From JANLQX01 sp031368095 (lineage in GTDB: Bacteria > Actinomycetota > Acidimicrobiia > Acidimicrobiales > JANYDT01), in the NCBI GenBank assembly GCA_031368095.1, contig JANLQX010000314.1, forward strand, positions 1-15,224: DNA of 15,224 bases, given 5' to 3'. The notes beneath the pieces were generated by a model. The model was not told the DNA's origin and made no database searches. It saw only the letters and a list, made by a program, of their open reading frames with translations. Below, piece by piece: positions 1-5,779 of this stretch. The translations under genes were made by a program, and so were the position numbers. The stretch's first letter is position 1; each line of letters begins with the position of its first letter.

Positions 1-164
1 TGGTGGTGGAGTTGCCCGATGGTGGTGACACCATCGCCATTCACCCCACCGGGTGGATTGGGTTCTCGTGGGATCACCGTGCCTTCGACGGTGCCTATTC
101 GGCCAGTTTCCTTGCCGAGGTCAAGAAGAACCTCGAGACCCGCGATTGGGGTGCCGAGCTTTAA
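1..164 (+). CDS. sucB: 2-oxoacid dehydrogenase E2 (dihydrolipoamide acyltransferase), C-terminal end
   Basis: This is the 3' end of a gene that begins outside the window; the readable frame starts at base 3 and stops at TAA 162-164. The last 53 residues contain SWDHRAFDGA, which holds the H-x3-D-G signature of the chloramphenicol-acetyltransferase-like catalytic domain of E2 enzymes, with the active-site His and Asp. The C-terminus (LAEVKKNLETRDW) is the usual final helix of that domain. E2 transfers the acyl group from a lipoyl arm to CoA in the 2-oxoglutarate or pyruvate dehydrogenase complex in the cytoplasm. The lipoate-forming gene follows after 23 bases, an arrangement common in actinobacteria. 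Whether the substrate is succinyl or acetyl cannot be decided from this fragment, so the symbol is tentative. Confidence 0.88.
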   Translation, partial: VVELPDGGDTIAIHPTGWIGFSWDHRAFDGAYSASFLAEVKKNLETRDWGAEL

Positions 165-187
165 TCGGCTCCGGCGAAAATGATCCG

Positions 188-1918
188 ATGTTGAACGTCC
201 GATGGCTCGGTCGGGTGCCCTACGAGGAGGCGCTCGATCTGCAACGGGCGTTGTTTCGCGGAACCGCTGACCACCTGCTCCTGCTCGAGCACCCGCCCAC
301 GTACACCCTCGGCGTGCGGGCCGACCGGGCCAACGTGCTGGTGGAACCGTCGACGGTTGGAGCGACACTGGTGAACGCCGACCGAGGCGGTGACGTGACC
401 TACCACGGCCCGGGTCAGCTGGTCGGTTACCCCATCGTCAACGTGGCGGGAAAGCGTGGCGGCGGGATGGCCGACACGGTGGCCTACGTGACCGCAGTGG
501 AACAGCTGGTCATTGATACCTGTCGGGCGCTCGGACTCCATGACGTTGGCCGTCTTCGGGGCAAGAATGGGGTGTGGGTCGCTCCCTCGTCGTTGACACC
601 TCGCAAGATCGCCGCCGTTGGTGTGCGCCTCAGTCGGGGCCGCTCGATGCACGGGTTTTCGTTGAATGTGGACCGCGAAGTACTGGCCATGTTCGAGCAC
701 ATCGTGCCGTGCGGCATCGCCGATTTGGGCGTCACGTCGCTCGCCGCCGAGGGGGTCATCGTCGGCTTGCAGCAGGTCGTCGACGCGGTGGTGTCATGTG
801 CGTCAGCGTCTCCCACCTTCGGTGGCCGTGGAGTCGATCGCGTCGACGTAGTGTGGCGCGAAAGTCCGGACGACCTCGCTCCGTTCTCTCGTGGCGCCGG
901 TCCCGGAACCAAGGCGCTCGGACGGCTTGAACAGGCCGGGGTCGATACGGCACGTGGTCTGGCGATTTCGGAACGGAAGCCGGAATGGCTGCGGGTCAAG
1001 GCCAATATGGGCCCGGAGTACCGGGCCCTCAAGAAGACAGTGGCCGATCTGTCCCTCGTCACGGTGTGCGAGGAGGCGGGATGTCCGAACATCTTCGACT
1101 GCTGGAATGCCGGTACCGCCACGTTCATGGTGCTCGGCGAACGTTGTACGCGCGCATGTGGTTTCTGCCTTGTTGATACGAGCAAGCCGATGGCGCCCGA
1201 TGCCGACGAGCCGATGCGGGTGGCCGAAGCCGTCGAACGGATGGCCTTGCGTCATGCTGTGCTCACCATGGTGGCGCGCGATGACCTTTCCGACGGCGGA
1301 GCAGCCCACGTTGCCGCGTGCGTGGCCGCCATTCGATGCCGGGTCGAAGGGGTCCGGGTCGAGGTCCTTATCTCGGATCTCAAGGGTTCGCATTCCTCGT
1401 TCGCCACGATTGCCGATGCGGCGCCGGATGTGCTCAATCACAACCTGGAAACGGTGGCCCGGTTACAGCGCGCCGTTCGACCGAGTGCCGGCTACGCCCG
1501 CTCGTTGGCGTTGCTGGCCCGGTCCGCAGCGAGAGGTCTCGTCACCAAGTCAGGCCTCATGGTGGGTCTCGGTGAAACGGCAAGCGAAGTCCGTTCAGCG
1601 ATGATCGACCTGCGCGCTGTCGGGGTGTCGATTCTCACCATCGGCCAGTACCTTCGTCCCACGTCGACGCACCTACCAGTCGCTCGATGGTGGACGCCCG
1701 ACGAGTTCGATGATCTGCGCGCCTACGGTCAGTCACTCGGCTTCGCCCACGTGGAGGCGTCGCCCCTGACCCGCTCCAGCTATCACGCCGCCAACGGTGC
1801 CGACGCCGTGGCGTCGAACCCGGCGCCGGTCTCGCTTGGCCGAAGTCGTTCGCTGCGGCCGCCCGGGAGGGACGCAGCGAACGAGAACGTCGTGCACTAC
1901 TCGCCGTCCGCCTCTTAA
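188..1918 (+). CDS. lipBA: Fused octanoyltransferase (LipB) and lipoyl synthase (LipA)
   Basis: One open frame of 576 codons encodes both steps of de novo lipoate synthesis. LipB moves octanoate from acyl carrier protein to lipoyl domains, and LipA, a radical SAM enzyme, inserts the two sulfurs. The LipB part (about 1-205) has RGGDVTYHGPGQLVGYP at 67-83, the lysine of KIAAVGVRL (K140) and the nucleophile of PCGI (C175). The LipA part (about 258-535) has the auxiliary-cluster cysteines in CEEAGC and its continuation (C294, C299, C305), the radical SAM triad CTRACGFC (C320, C324, C327), and the C-terminal RSSY serine motif at 529-532. About 50 residues link the two halves. ATG 188 is the first start codon beyond the E2 gene that leaves a complete LipB N-terminus (MLNVRWLGRVPY). 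A tail of about 42 residues after RSSYHA looks unconserved. Separate genes are the usual arrangement. Confidence 0.93.
   Translation: MLNVRWLGRVPYEEALDLQRALFRGTADHLLLLEHPPTYTLGVRADRANVLVEPSTVGATLVNADRGGDVTYHGPGQLVGYPIVNVAGKRGGGMADTVAYVTAVEQLVIDTCRALGLHDVGRLRGKNGVWVAPSSLTPRKIAAVGVRLSRGRSMHGFSLNVDREVLAMFEHIVPCGIADLGVTSLAAEGVIVGLQQVVDAVVSCASASPTFGGRGVDRVDVVWRESPDDLAPFSRGAGPGTKALGRLEQAGVDTARGLAISERKPEWLRVKANMGPEYRALKKTVADLSLVTVCEEAGCPNIFDCWNAGTATFMVLGERCTRACGFCLVDTSKPMAPDADEPMRVAEAVERMALRHAVLTMVARDDLSDGGAAHVAACVAAIRCRVEGVRVEVLISDLKGSHSSFATIADAAPDVLNHNLETVARLQRAVRPSAGYARSLALLARSAARGLVTKSGLMVGLGETASEVRSAMIDLRAVGVSILTIGQYLRPTSTHLPVARWWTPDEFDDLRAYGQSLGFAHVEASPLTRSSYHAANGADAVASNPAPVSLGRSRSLRPPGRDAANENVVHYSPSAS
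1846..1884 (+). repeat. 12-bp perfect inverted repeat in the tail of lipBA
   Basis: The arms TCGTTCGCTGCG (1846-1857) and CGCAGCGAACGA (1873-1884) are exactly complementary around a 15-base GC-rich loop. The structure lies in the coding sequence for the unconserved C-terminal tail, after the last LipA motif. It could slow ribosomes, protect the 3' end of the mRNA, or be a protein-binding palindrome. The sequence alone does not choose between these. Confidence 0.7.
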
Positions 1919-1952
1919 CCGGCGATCCCACGCCAGGCCTTGGCAGGACTGC

Positions 1953-1981
1953 GACCCACACGCCGTGTAAGCGTGTGGGTC
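1953..1981 (+). terminator. Terminator-like hairpin after lipBA
   Basis: The arms GACCCACACGC (1953-1963) and GCGTGTGGGTC (1971-1981) pair perfectly over 11 bp around a 7-base loop, starting 35 bases after the lipBA stop. There is no T-run afterwards, as is common for actinobacterial terminators. It separates the E2-lipBA unit from the antitoxin-toxin pair and may end transcription or block 3' exonucleases. Confidence 0.6.
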
Positions 1982-1993
1982 CGGCCGAATCGC

Positions 1994-1999
1994 TAGTAT
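1994..1999 (+). promoter_or_regulatory. Possible -10 element (TAGTAT) for the antitoxin gene
   Basis: TAGTAT lies 9 bases before the ATG at 2009 and fits the actinobacterial TANNNT -10 consensus. Transcription would begin only two or three bases before the start codon, giving a nearly leaderless mRNA. No clear -35 and no Shine-Dalgarno sequence are visible. The terminator-like hairpin lies just upstream. Confidence 0.4.
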
Positions 2000-2008
2000 T
2001 CTTGTAAG

Positions 2009-2266
2009 ATGGAGTCAGTACAAGACGGAAGCACGAGGGTGTATCGGGTCTCATCTCGCGGTCAGTTCTCGCTGCCCGCTGCCACGAGGCATCGCTGGGG
2101 AATCGCCGACGGAGGTCAGATCGAGATCTTCGACCTCGGTGACTGCGCGGTGATGTTGCCGGTTGGCGCTTCTTCAGCGCGCCGATCGCTTGCCAGCGCC
2201 CTCACCGCCAAGCGTTATCTCGAGCACGTTCGAGGTATCGAAGACCCTGATCTGCGAGACGAGTGA
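2009..2266 (+). CDS. AbrB/SpoVT-family antitoxin-like DNA-binding protein
   Basis: This 85-residue protein has a swapped-hairpin AbrB/SpoVT-type domain at about 9-52. The visible signature is VSSRGQFSLPAATRHRWGI followed by GGQIEIFDLGDCAVML, the pattern of MazE/VapB-type antitoxins. The C-terminal 30 residues (from ASSARRSL, ending in the acidic DPDLRDE) would be the toxin-binding tail. Its stop overlaps the start of the next gene by four bases (GTGA), so the two are translationally coupled. Such antitoxins normally neutralise the toxin by direct binding and repress their own promoter. The family call is solid. The antitoxin role is inferred from size and gene order. Confidence 0.75.
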   Translation: MESVQDGSTRVYRVSSRGQFSLPAATRHRWGIADGGQIEIFDLGDCAVMLPVGASSARRSLASALTAKRYLEHVRGIEDPDLRDE

Positions 2267-2706
2267 ACGTCGTCGTCGATGATCACTTGCTTCGCGAGGT
2301 GCTGCTCGAGCAGGAGCCGAGCTGGCTCCGGCGGTTGCGGCGGAGTGGTCGGATCTTCACGACGGGATGCTGGTACTACCGGCTCTGCTCCGCATGGCAC
2401 GATCAGAGCATCACTGGATCCCTTTCGGGCCCGATCGCAGCGCTCCCGGTCGAGCTGCAGTCCGGGGTCATCGAAAAGGTCATGCGGCTGCCAGATTCGA
2501 TCGGGCTCATCTCGATGCACCACCTGGCCTGGTCGGCGTCGTGTCTGGGGCGAGTGCATGGACTGAACTTGCTCGCGTCCGAGGCGCTGGCCGCCGCAGT
2601 CCAGTCGGACAGCGTGCTCGCGACTGCCGCGATCAACCTGCCACCACGGCTGCAGGAAGCCGCAGCAGCCGAAGGCATCCGGGTGGTGCGCGCGCCGGCT
2701 CGGTAG
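2263..2706 (+). CDS. Toxin-like partner of the AbrB antitoxin, probably a divergent PIN-domain protein
   Basis: The 147-residue protein starts at GTG 2263 inside the antitoxin stop. The N-terminus, NVVVDDHLLREVL, has the hydrophobic strand followed by acidic residues (D6, D7) that opens PIN ribonucleases such as VapC. The C-terminal third, with HHLAWSASCLGRVHGLNLL and then SEALAAAVQSD, has the helix-strand layout in which PIN proteins carry the later acidic residues. However, the usual T-x-D of that motif reads S-E here. The middle region (about 30-75) matches no pattern I recognise. In family terms VapC toxins cleave tRNA or rRNA. The PIN assignment is tentative, and an unrelated toxin fold is possible. 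The position behind an AbrB-type gene is the main support for a toxin role. Confidence 0.55.
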   Translation: MNVVVDDHLLREVLLEQEPSWLRRLRRSGRIFTTGCWYYRLCSAWHDQSITGSLSGPIAALPVELQSGVIEKVMRLPDSIGLISMHHLAWSASCLGRVHGLNLLASEALAAAVQSDSVLATAAINLPPRLQEAAAAEGIRVVRAPAR

Positions 2707-2799
2707 CTAGCGCCTTCGGTTCGCACGGTTGTGTGGTGCTAGAGGCGATCGGCGCGAGCGGCAAAGGTATGCCTCAGGTCTCGGATGACAGGTTGTGCG

Positions 2800-2805
2800 T
2801 AGGCT
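2800..2805 (+). promoter_or_regulatory. Possible -10 element (TAGGCT) for the peptidase E-like gene
   Basis: TAGGCT fits TANNNT and ends 6 bases before ATG 2812, so the transcript could start at the A of the start codon. No Shine-Dalgarno sequence is present. The 105-base gap behind the toxin gene holds no gene or strong hairpin that I can see. Confidence 0.45.
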
Positions 2806-2811
2806 GAATTG

Positions 2812-3564
2812 ATGGCGCGACAAATCGTTGTTTCTGGTGGCGCCGGATACTGGTGCGGACCTGAGGGTCTGAAACTCGACGAGTTCGTGTTGTCACTGAC
2901 CGGCAAGGCAAGGCCCAGGGTCTGTGCGATCACCACGGCGTCCGGGGACTTTCCGGCTCACATCGAGAGCTTCTACGACATCCTTGGCCCGCTCTGTGAG
3001 CCTTCGCACCTGTCACTCTTTCGCCCGCCGTTGGATCCGCCCGAGCACGTCCTGAGCGGACAAGACGTGATCTACGTCGGCGGCGGAAGCACGCCCAACA
3101 TGCTTGCCGTATGGCGCGTTCACGGCATCGACGCCATGTTGCGGTCGGCCCTGAACAGCGGGACGATCCTTTATGGGAGTAGCGCAGGAGGAAGCTGTTG
3201 GCTCGAGGCCGGGCTGACCGACTCTCTCGGGTTTGACGGGATGTTGCGCCCCCTAACAAACGGTCTCGGCCTTCTGCCGGGTAGCCACTCCCCACACTTT
3301 GATCGTCCCGGTCGCGTAGACGCCTACTCGGCGATGGCCGGAGTCCCACAGCAACGTTCTGGCTGCCTGCGCGGCACAGAGGTACTGGCCGCTCGTAACC
3401 GGCGATATGCAACGGTCGTCATTCAATCGACCATCGCCCAACAACATCGTCAACCGGGGGGAAGTCTGCGACGGGTCGGGGTCCGCCCCTACTTCCGCGA
3501 CACACGGACTCGGGACTCATGTTCGAAGGGCGCGCAGCAGCGATACCGTGCCGTATGCGATTGA
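2812..3564 (+). CDS. Peptidase E (S51 family)-like protein with abnormal C-terminus
   Basis: S51 peptidases are cytoplasmic serine peptidases of the class I glutamine amidotransferase-like fold. The known E. coli member cleaves Asp-X dipeptides; cyanophycinase is a relative. Numbering from ATG 2812, the protein shows VIYVGGGSTPNML at about 86-98 and the nucleophile elbow LYGSSAGGS with the serine at about 124. Next comes LLPGSHSPHFD at about 154-164, carrying the histidine. After about residue 175 the normal C-terminal pattern is no longer recognisable. The remainder is rich in Arg, Gln and Ser, and a short NVLAAC-like stretch appears in another frame near 3351, so a frameshift or decay of the 3' end is possible. 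The last 10 bases overlap the next gene. ATG was preferred to the TTG three bases upstream. Confidence 0.65.
   Translation: MARQIVVSGGAGYWCGPEGLKLDEFVLSLTGKARPRVCAITTASGDFPAHIESFYDILGPLCEPSHLSLFRPPLDPPEHVLSGQDVIYVGGGSTPNMLAVWRVHGIDAMLRSALNSGTILYGSSAGGSCWLEAGLTDSLGFDGMLRPLTNGLGLLPGSHSPHFDRPGRVDAYSAMAGVPQQRSGCLRGTEVLAARNRRYATVVIQSTIAQQHRQPGGSLRRVGVRPYFRDTRTRDSCSKGAQQRYRAVCD
3544..3549 (+). promoter_or_regulatory. Possible -10 element (TACCGT) for the PPOX gene
   Basis: TACCGT fits TANNNT and lies 5 bases before ATG 3555, within the 3' end of the peptidase-like frame. It supports the start at 3555 as a leaderless transcript and gives the reductase its own promoter. No Shine-Dalgarno sequence is visible before either candidate start. 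Confidence 0.4.
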
Positions 3565-3971
3565 CCCAGGATCTCGACAACTTGCATCCAGACACGATGC
3601 CGTTCCTTGACGAGTTCCACGTTGGTCTGCTCTCGACAACTCGGCCCGATGGGACGTTGCACGTCGTCGGCGTGGGGTTCACGTATGACCCGGTCAGTCG
3701 ACTGGCGTGGTCAATCGGTGGACGCGCGAGCGTCAAGGTTCGCAACATCACGTCGGGCAGCCGGGGTGCGTTCAGTCAGGTCGAGGGAAGTCGCTGGCTC
3801 ACCCTCGAAGGTCCGGCGAGAATCGTCGACGACGCCGACGGGGTCGAGGAAGCACATCGCCGTTACCGGCTCCGCTATCCCGGCCACGGAACCACCGACC
3901 CGCATCGAGTCGGGATCGTGGTGGAAGTACAACGCCTCATGGGCATTCCCATGCGCCGACCCAGCGCCTGA
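3555..3971 (+). CDS. F420-dependent PPOX-class reductase (Rv2074-like)
   Basis: This 138-residue protein has the split-barrel flavin/deazaflavin-binding fold. Visible features are FHVGLLSTTRPDGTLHVVGV (about 21-40), the KVRN stretch that contacts cofactor phosphate (about 61-64), SQVEGSRWLTLEG (about 74-86) and a C-terminal VEVQRLMG. From memory this layout follows Mycobacterium tuberculosis Rv2074, an F420H2-dependent biliverdin reductase, and the F420 rather than FMN preference is inferred from that likeness. An upstream in-frame ATG at 3519 would add 12 residues, but 3555 fits the family length and the -10-like hexamer. The stop lies 16 bases from the end of the convergent nitrilase gene. 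The true substrate is unknown. Confidence 0.8.
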   Translation: MRLTQDLDNLHPDTMPFLDEFHVGLLSTTRPDGTLHVVGVGFTYDPVSRLAWSIGGRASVKVRNITSGSRGAFSQVEGSRWLTLEGPARIVDDADGVEEAHRRYRLRYPGHGTTDPHRVGIVVEVQRLMGIPMRRPSA

Positions 3972-3987
3972 GGCCGACTACCTGGAG

Positions 3988-5676
3988 CTACGAACTCTGC
4001 ACGGTCGTGAGTGGTTCGGCGATCTGCCACGGTCGGCCGTCGAGAAGGTCGGTGTTGCGGGACAGCGTTTTGTTGGCGGCGTTGGCCGGTTGCAACACCA
4101 TTGTGGTGACGCCCAGGCCCGAGGGAGCGACCACCGCGTCGGGAACGTTGATTGATCCGTCGAAGGGACGATCGCGCCCGTCGGCCCACAGCGTCATACC
4201 GCCGGGGATCGACGTGAGCATGCCCCCACCGAAGCCCGGCGCACCGCTGGCCGCCACCACGCAAATCCGGTTCTCGGCGCTTCGCTCGAGGATGCCGAGC
4301 GACAACTCCCAGGGTTCGGCGATGGTGATCGGTGCCGCCACCACGTGGCATCCGGCGAGCGCCGCCAGTCGGGCCGTTTCCGGAACGATGAGGTCGTCGC
4401 CGACGATCACACCAAGACGGCCCCACGGCAGGTCGACGGTGGTGAACGCGTCGCCGAGCGCGGTGTTCCATTGGTCGTGGCGGGCGCTGGCGTGCAACTT
4501 CGGTTGACGGTGGATGATTCCGTCGGCAGTGATCGCCACGCCGACGTGTTGACCGGAAAACGGAAGTGAGGTGACCACCACGGCATCACCGCAGTTCGTC
4601 CTGATGGCCTCGACGAGGGCATCCACGGCCAGTCCGGACACGTCTTCCTGCTCCACGAGGCCACACAATTCGGGCAGCACCACGAGCTCGGCACCAGCTT
4701 GCACGGCATCGGCAACGGCGGTCCCCACCGCGTTTGGTTGCGGGCCCATCGGGACGGCGACTGCCGCCACAACCTTGGCGGCTCCAGGGGGCACGACCGA
4801 CCGGCGCGTCGGGTCTTCACCGAGGCGGGCATAGAGCGACGGGCGACGCGCGGTCAGCCGACCGGTTCCGTCGGGTCGCAACGGGGCGGTGTCGTGCACA
4901 TCGATGTCGGCGACGACGACCTCTTCGTCGTGACGCGAGGCCATCGCCACGACGGTCCCATCGGGCGCCACGATCTGGCTCTCGCCGCCACCGTGAAGGG
5001 CGGACGGAGGAACCTTCAACATCGCGGCGACCGACTCGATCTTCTCGACCGGGACAATCGGTCCGACCTTGTTGGCGGCCACCACCCACACCCCGTTCTC
5101 GGCGGCGCGGGCCGGAATGTGGAGCGAGGCTTCGTCGGTGGCGAACGAATTCAACGAGTTAAGGAGAAGTTCGGCCCCGCGCACGGCGAGCGCACGCGGT
5201 GGCTCGGTGATGACACCCTCCATGCAGGCGTAGAGGCCAACTTTTCCGATGGGCAGATCGAGGACCGGGTTCGGCACGGCGGCACGGGTGAAGTAGGTGT
5301 TTTCGTTGCCCATGAGAACGCTTTTGTCGCTTCGGCCGACCAGCGTCCCGAGCGGTCCGAGAAGCAGGTTCGACGTGGTGAGCGGCCCGCCCGCCGTTCC
5401 GTCCATCCGTACGCTTACATTCAGCTGCACGTAGATGGCGCGTTCGGCGGCCTTGGCGGAAACGGCGCTCACGAACGGGCCGTCGAGAGTCACGGCCACT
5501 TCCCATGCATGGGCGGCATCGTCGTACCAGGCGGCGTGGTTGGAAAACTCGGGCAGGACCACGACCTCGGCTCCCCGGTCGGCGGCCTCGTCGATGAGAC
5601 GGAGGCACGAGGCAAGGTTGGCCTCCACGTCGGTCCCGGCGCAGAACTGGGCGGCGGCCACGCGAAGCTTCGTCAT
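3988..5676 (-). CDS. Tandem-domain carbon-nitrogen hydrolase (nitrilase superfamily), second domain degenerate
   Basis: Nitrilase-superfamily enzymes hydrolyse nitriles, amides or carbamoyl groups with a Glu-Lys-Cys triad. This 562-residue protein is about twice the usual length and carries two copies. Copy 1 (about 1-290) begins LRVAAAQF and has E43 (VVLPEFS), K118 (GRSDKSVLMG) and C151 (GLYACMEGVITEPPR), an intact triad. Copy 2 (about 298-540) has E336 (VVLPELCG) and K393 (RQPKLHA), but the nucleophile position reads GVIVGDDLIVPE, with Gly426 in place of Cys. Copy 2 therefore probably does not catalyse and may be structural or substrate-binding. The start is ATG 5676, because LRVAAAQF is the natural first strand and a -10-like TACGAT sits 6 bases upstream. 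It is divergent from the maleate isomerase-family operon. The substrate is unknown. Confidence 0.88.
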   Translation of the reverse strand: MTKLRVAAAQFCAGTDVEANLASCLRLIDEAADRGAEVVVLPEFSNHAAWYDDAAHAWEVAVTLDGPFVSAVSAKAAERAIYVQLNVSVRMDGTAGGPLTTSNLLLGPLGTLVGRSDKSVLMGNENTYFTRAAVPNPVLDLPIGKVGLYACMEGVITEPPRALAVRGAELLLNSLNSFATDEASLHIPARAAENGVWVVAANKVGPIVPVEKIESVAAMLKVPPSALHGGGESQIVAPDGTVVAMASRHDEEVVVADIDVHDTAPLRPDGTGRLTARRPSLYARLGEDPTRRSVVPPGAAKVVAAVAVPMGPQPNAVGTAVADAVQAGAELVVLPELCGLVEQEDVSGLAVDALVEAIRTNCGDAVVVTSLPFSGQHVGVAITADGIIHRQPKLHASARHDQWNTALGDAFTTVDLPWGRLGVIVGDDLIVPETARLAALAGCHVVAAPITIAEPWELSLGILERSAENRICVVAASGAPGFGGGMLTSIPGGMTLWADGRDRPFDGSINVPDAVVAPSGLGVTTMVLQPANAANKTLSRNTDLLDGRPWQIAEPLTTVQSS

Positions 5677-5682
5677 GAGGCC

Positions 5683-5688
5683 ATCGTA
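5683..5688 (-). promoter_or_regulatory. Possible -10 element (TACGAT) for the tandem nitrilase
   Basis: On the minus strand TACGAT is followed by 6 bases and then the ATG at 5676. It matches the actinobacterial -10 consensus at leaderless spacing. No Shine-Dalgarno sequence is present. It lies in the 103-base divergent region shared with the plus-strand operon. Confidence 0.5.
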
Positions 5689-5704
5689 GACAGGGCTCGC
5701 TCGA

Positions 5705-5732
5705 TGTTCCGCTCGGCGGTACGGTGTTCCGC
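5705..5732 (+). promoter_or_regulatory. Direct repeat TGTTCCGC, two copies 20 bp apart, in the divergent promoter region
   Basis: TGTTCCGC occurs at 5705-5712 and 5725-5732. The 20-bp spacing is close to two helical turns, so both copies would face the same side of DNA, as for a regulator binding site. A TACGGT hexamer (5720-5725) overlaps the second copy and could be the -10 of the rightward operon, leaving a leader of about 48 bases. An 8-base repeat can arise by chance. Confidence 0.35.
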
Positions 5733-5741
5733 ACAGAGGAA

Positions 5742-5756
5742 AGCGCCGACGGCGCT
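5742..5756 (+). repeat. Short hairpin AGCGCC-GAC-GGCGCT in the leader of the operon
   Basis: A perfect 6-bp inverted repeat with a 3-base loop lies 24-38 bases before the ATG at 5780 and ahead of its AGGAG ribosome binding site (5768-5772). It could be an operator half-site pair or an RNA stem, and it is too short to assign. Confidence 0.35.
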
Positions 5757-5779
5757 CGTTCAGGCCCAGGAGATCCACC

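Noticed and set aside
53..187. Earlier ATG at 53 as start of the LipB-LipA protein
   Set aside because: It lies inside the E2 coding sequence and adds 45 residues with no LipB similarity; ATG 188 starts the normal LipB N-terminus.
1921..2008. Riboswitch or small RNA in the gap after lipBA
   Set aside because: Only a simple 11-bp hairpin is visible and the downstream gene appears to start nearly leaderless; no multi-stem aptamer pattern is present.
3707..4507. Plus-strand open frame of 266 codons across the PPOX 3' end and the nitrilase 3' end
   Set aside because: It is out of frame with PPOX and antisense to the nitrilase, has no motif, and is rich in Arg, Ser and Pro as expected of shadow frames.
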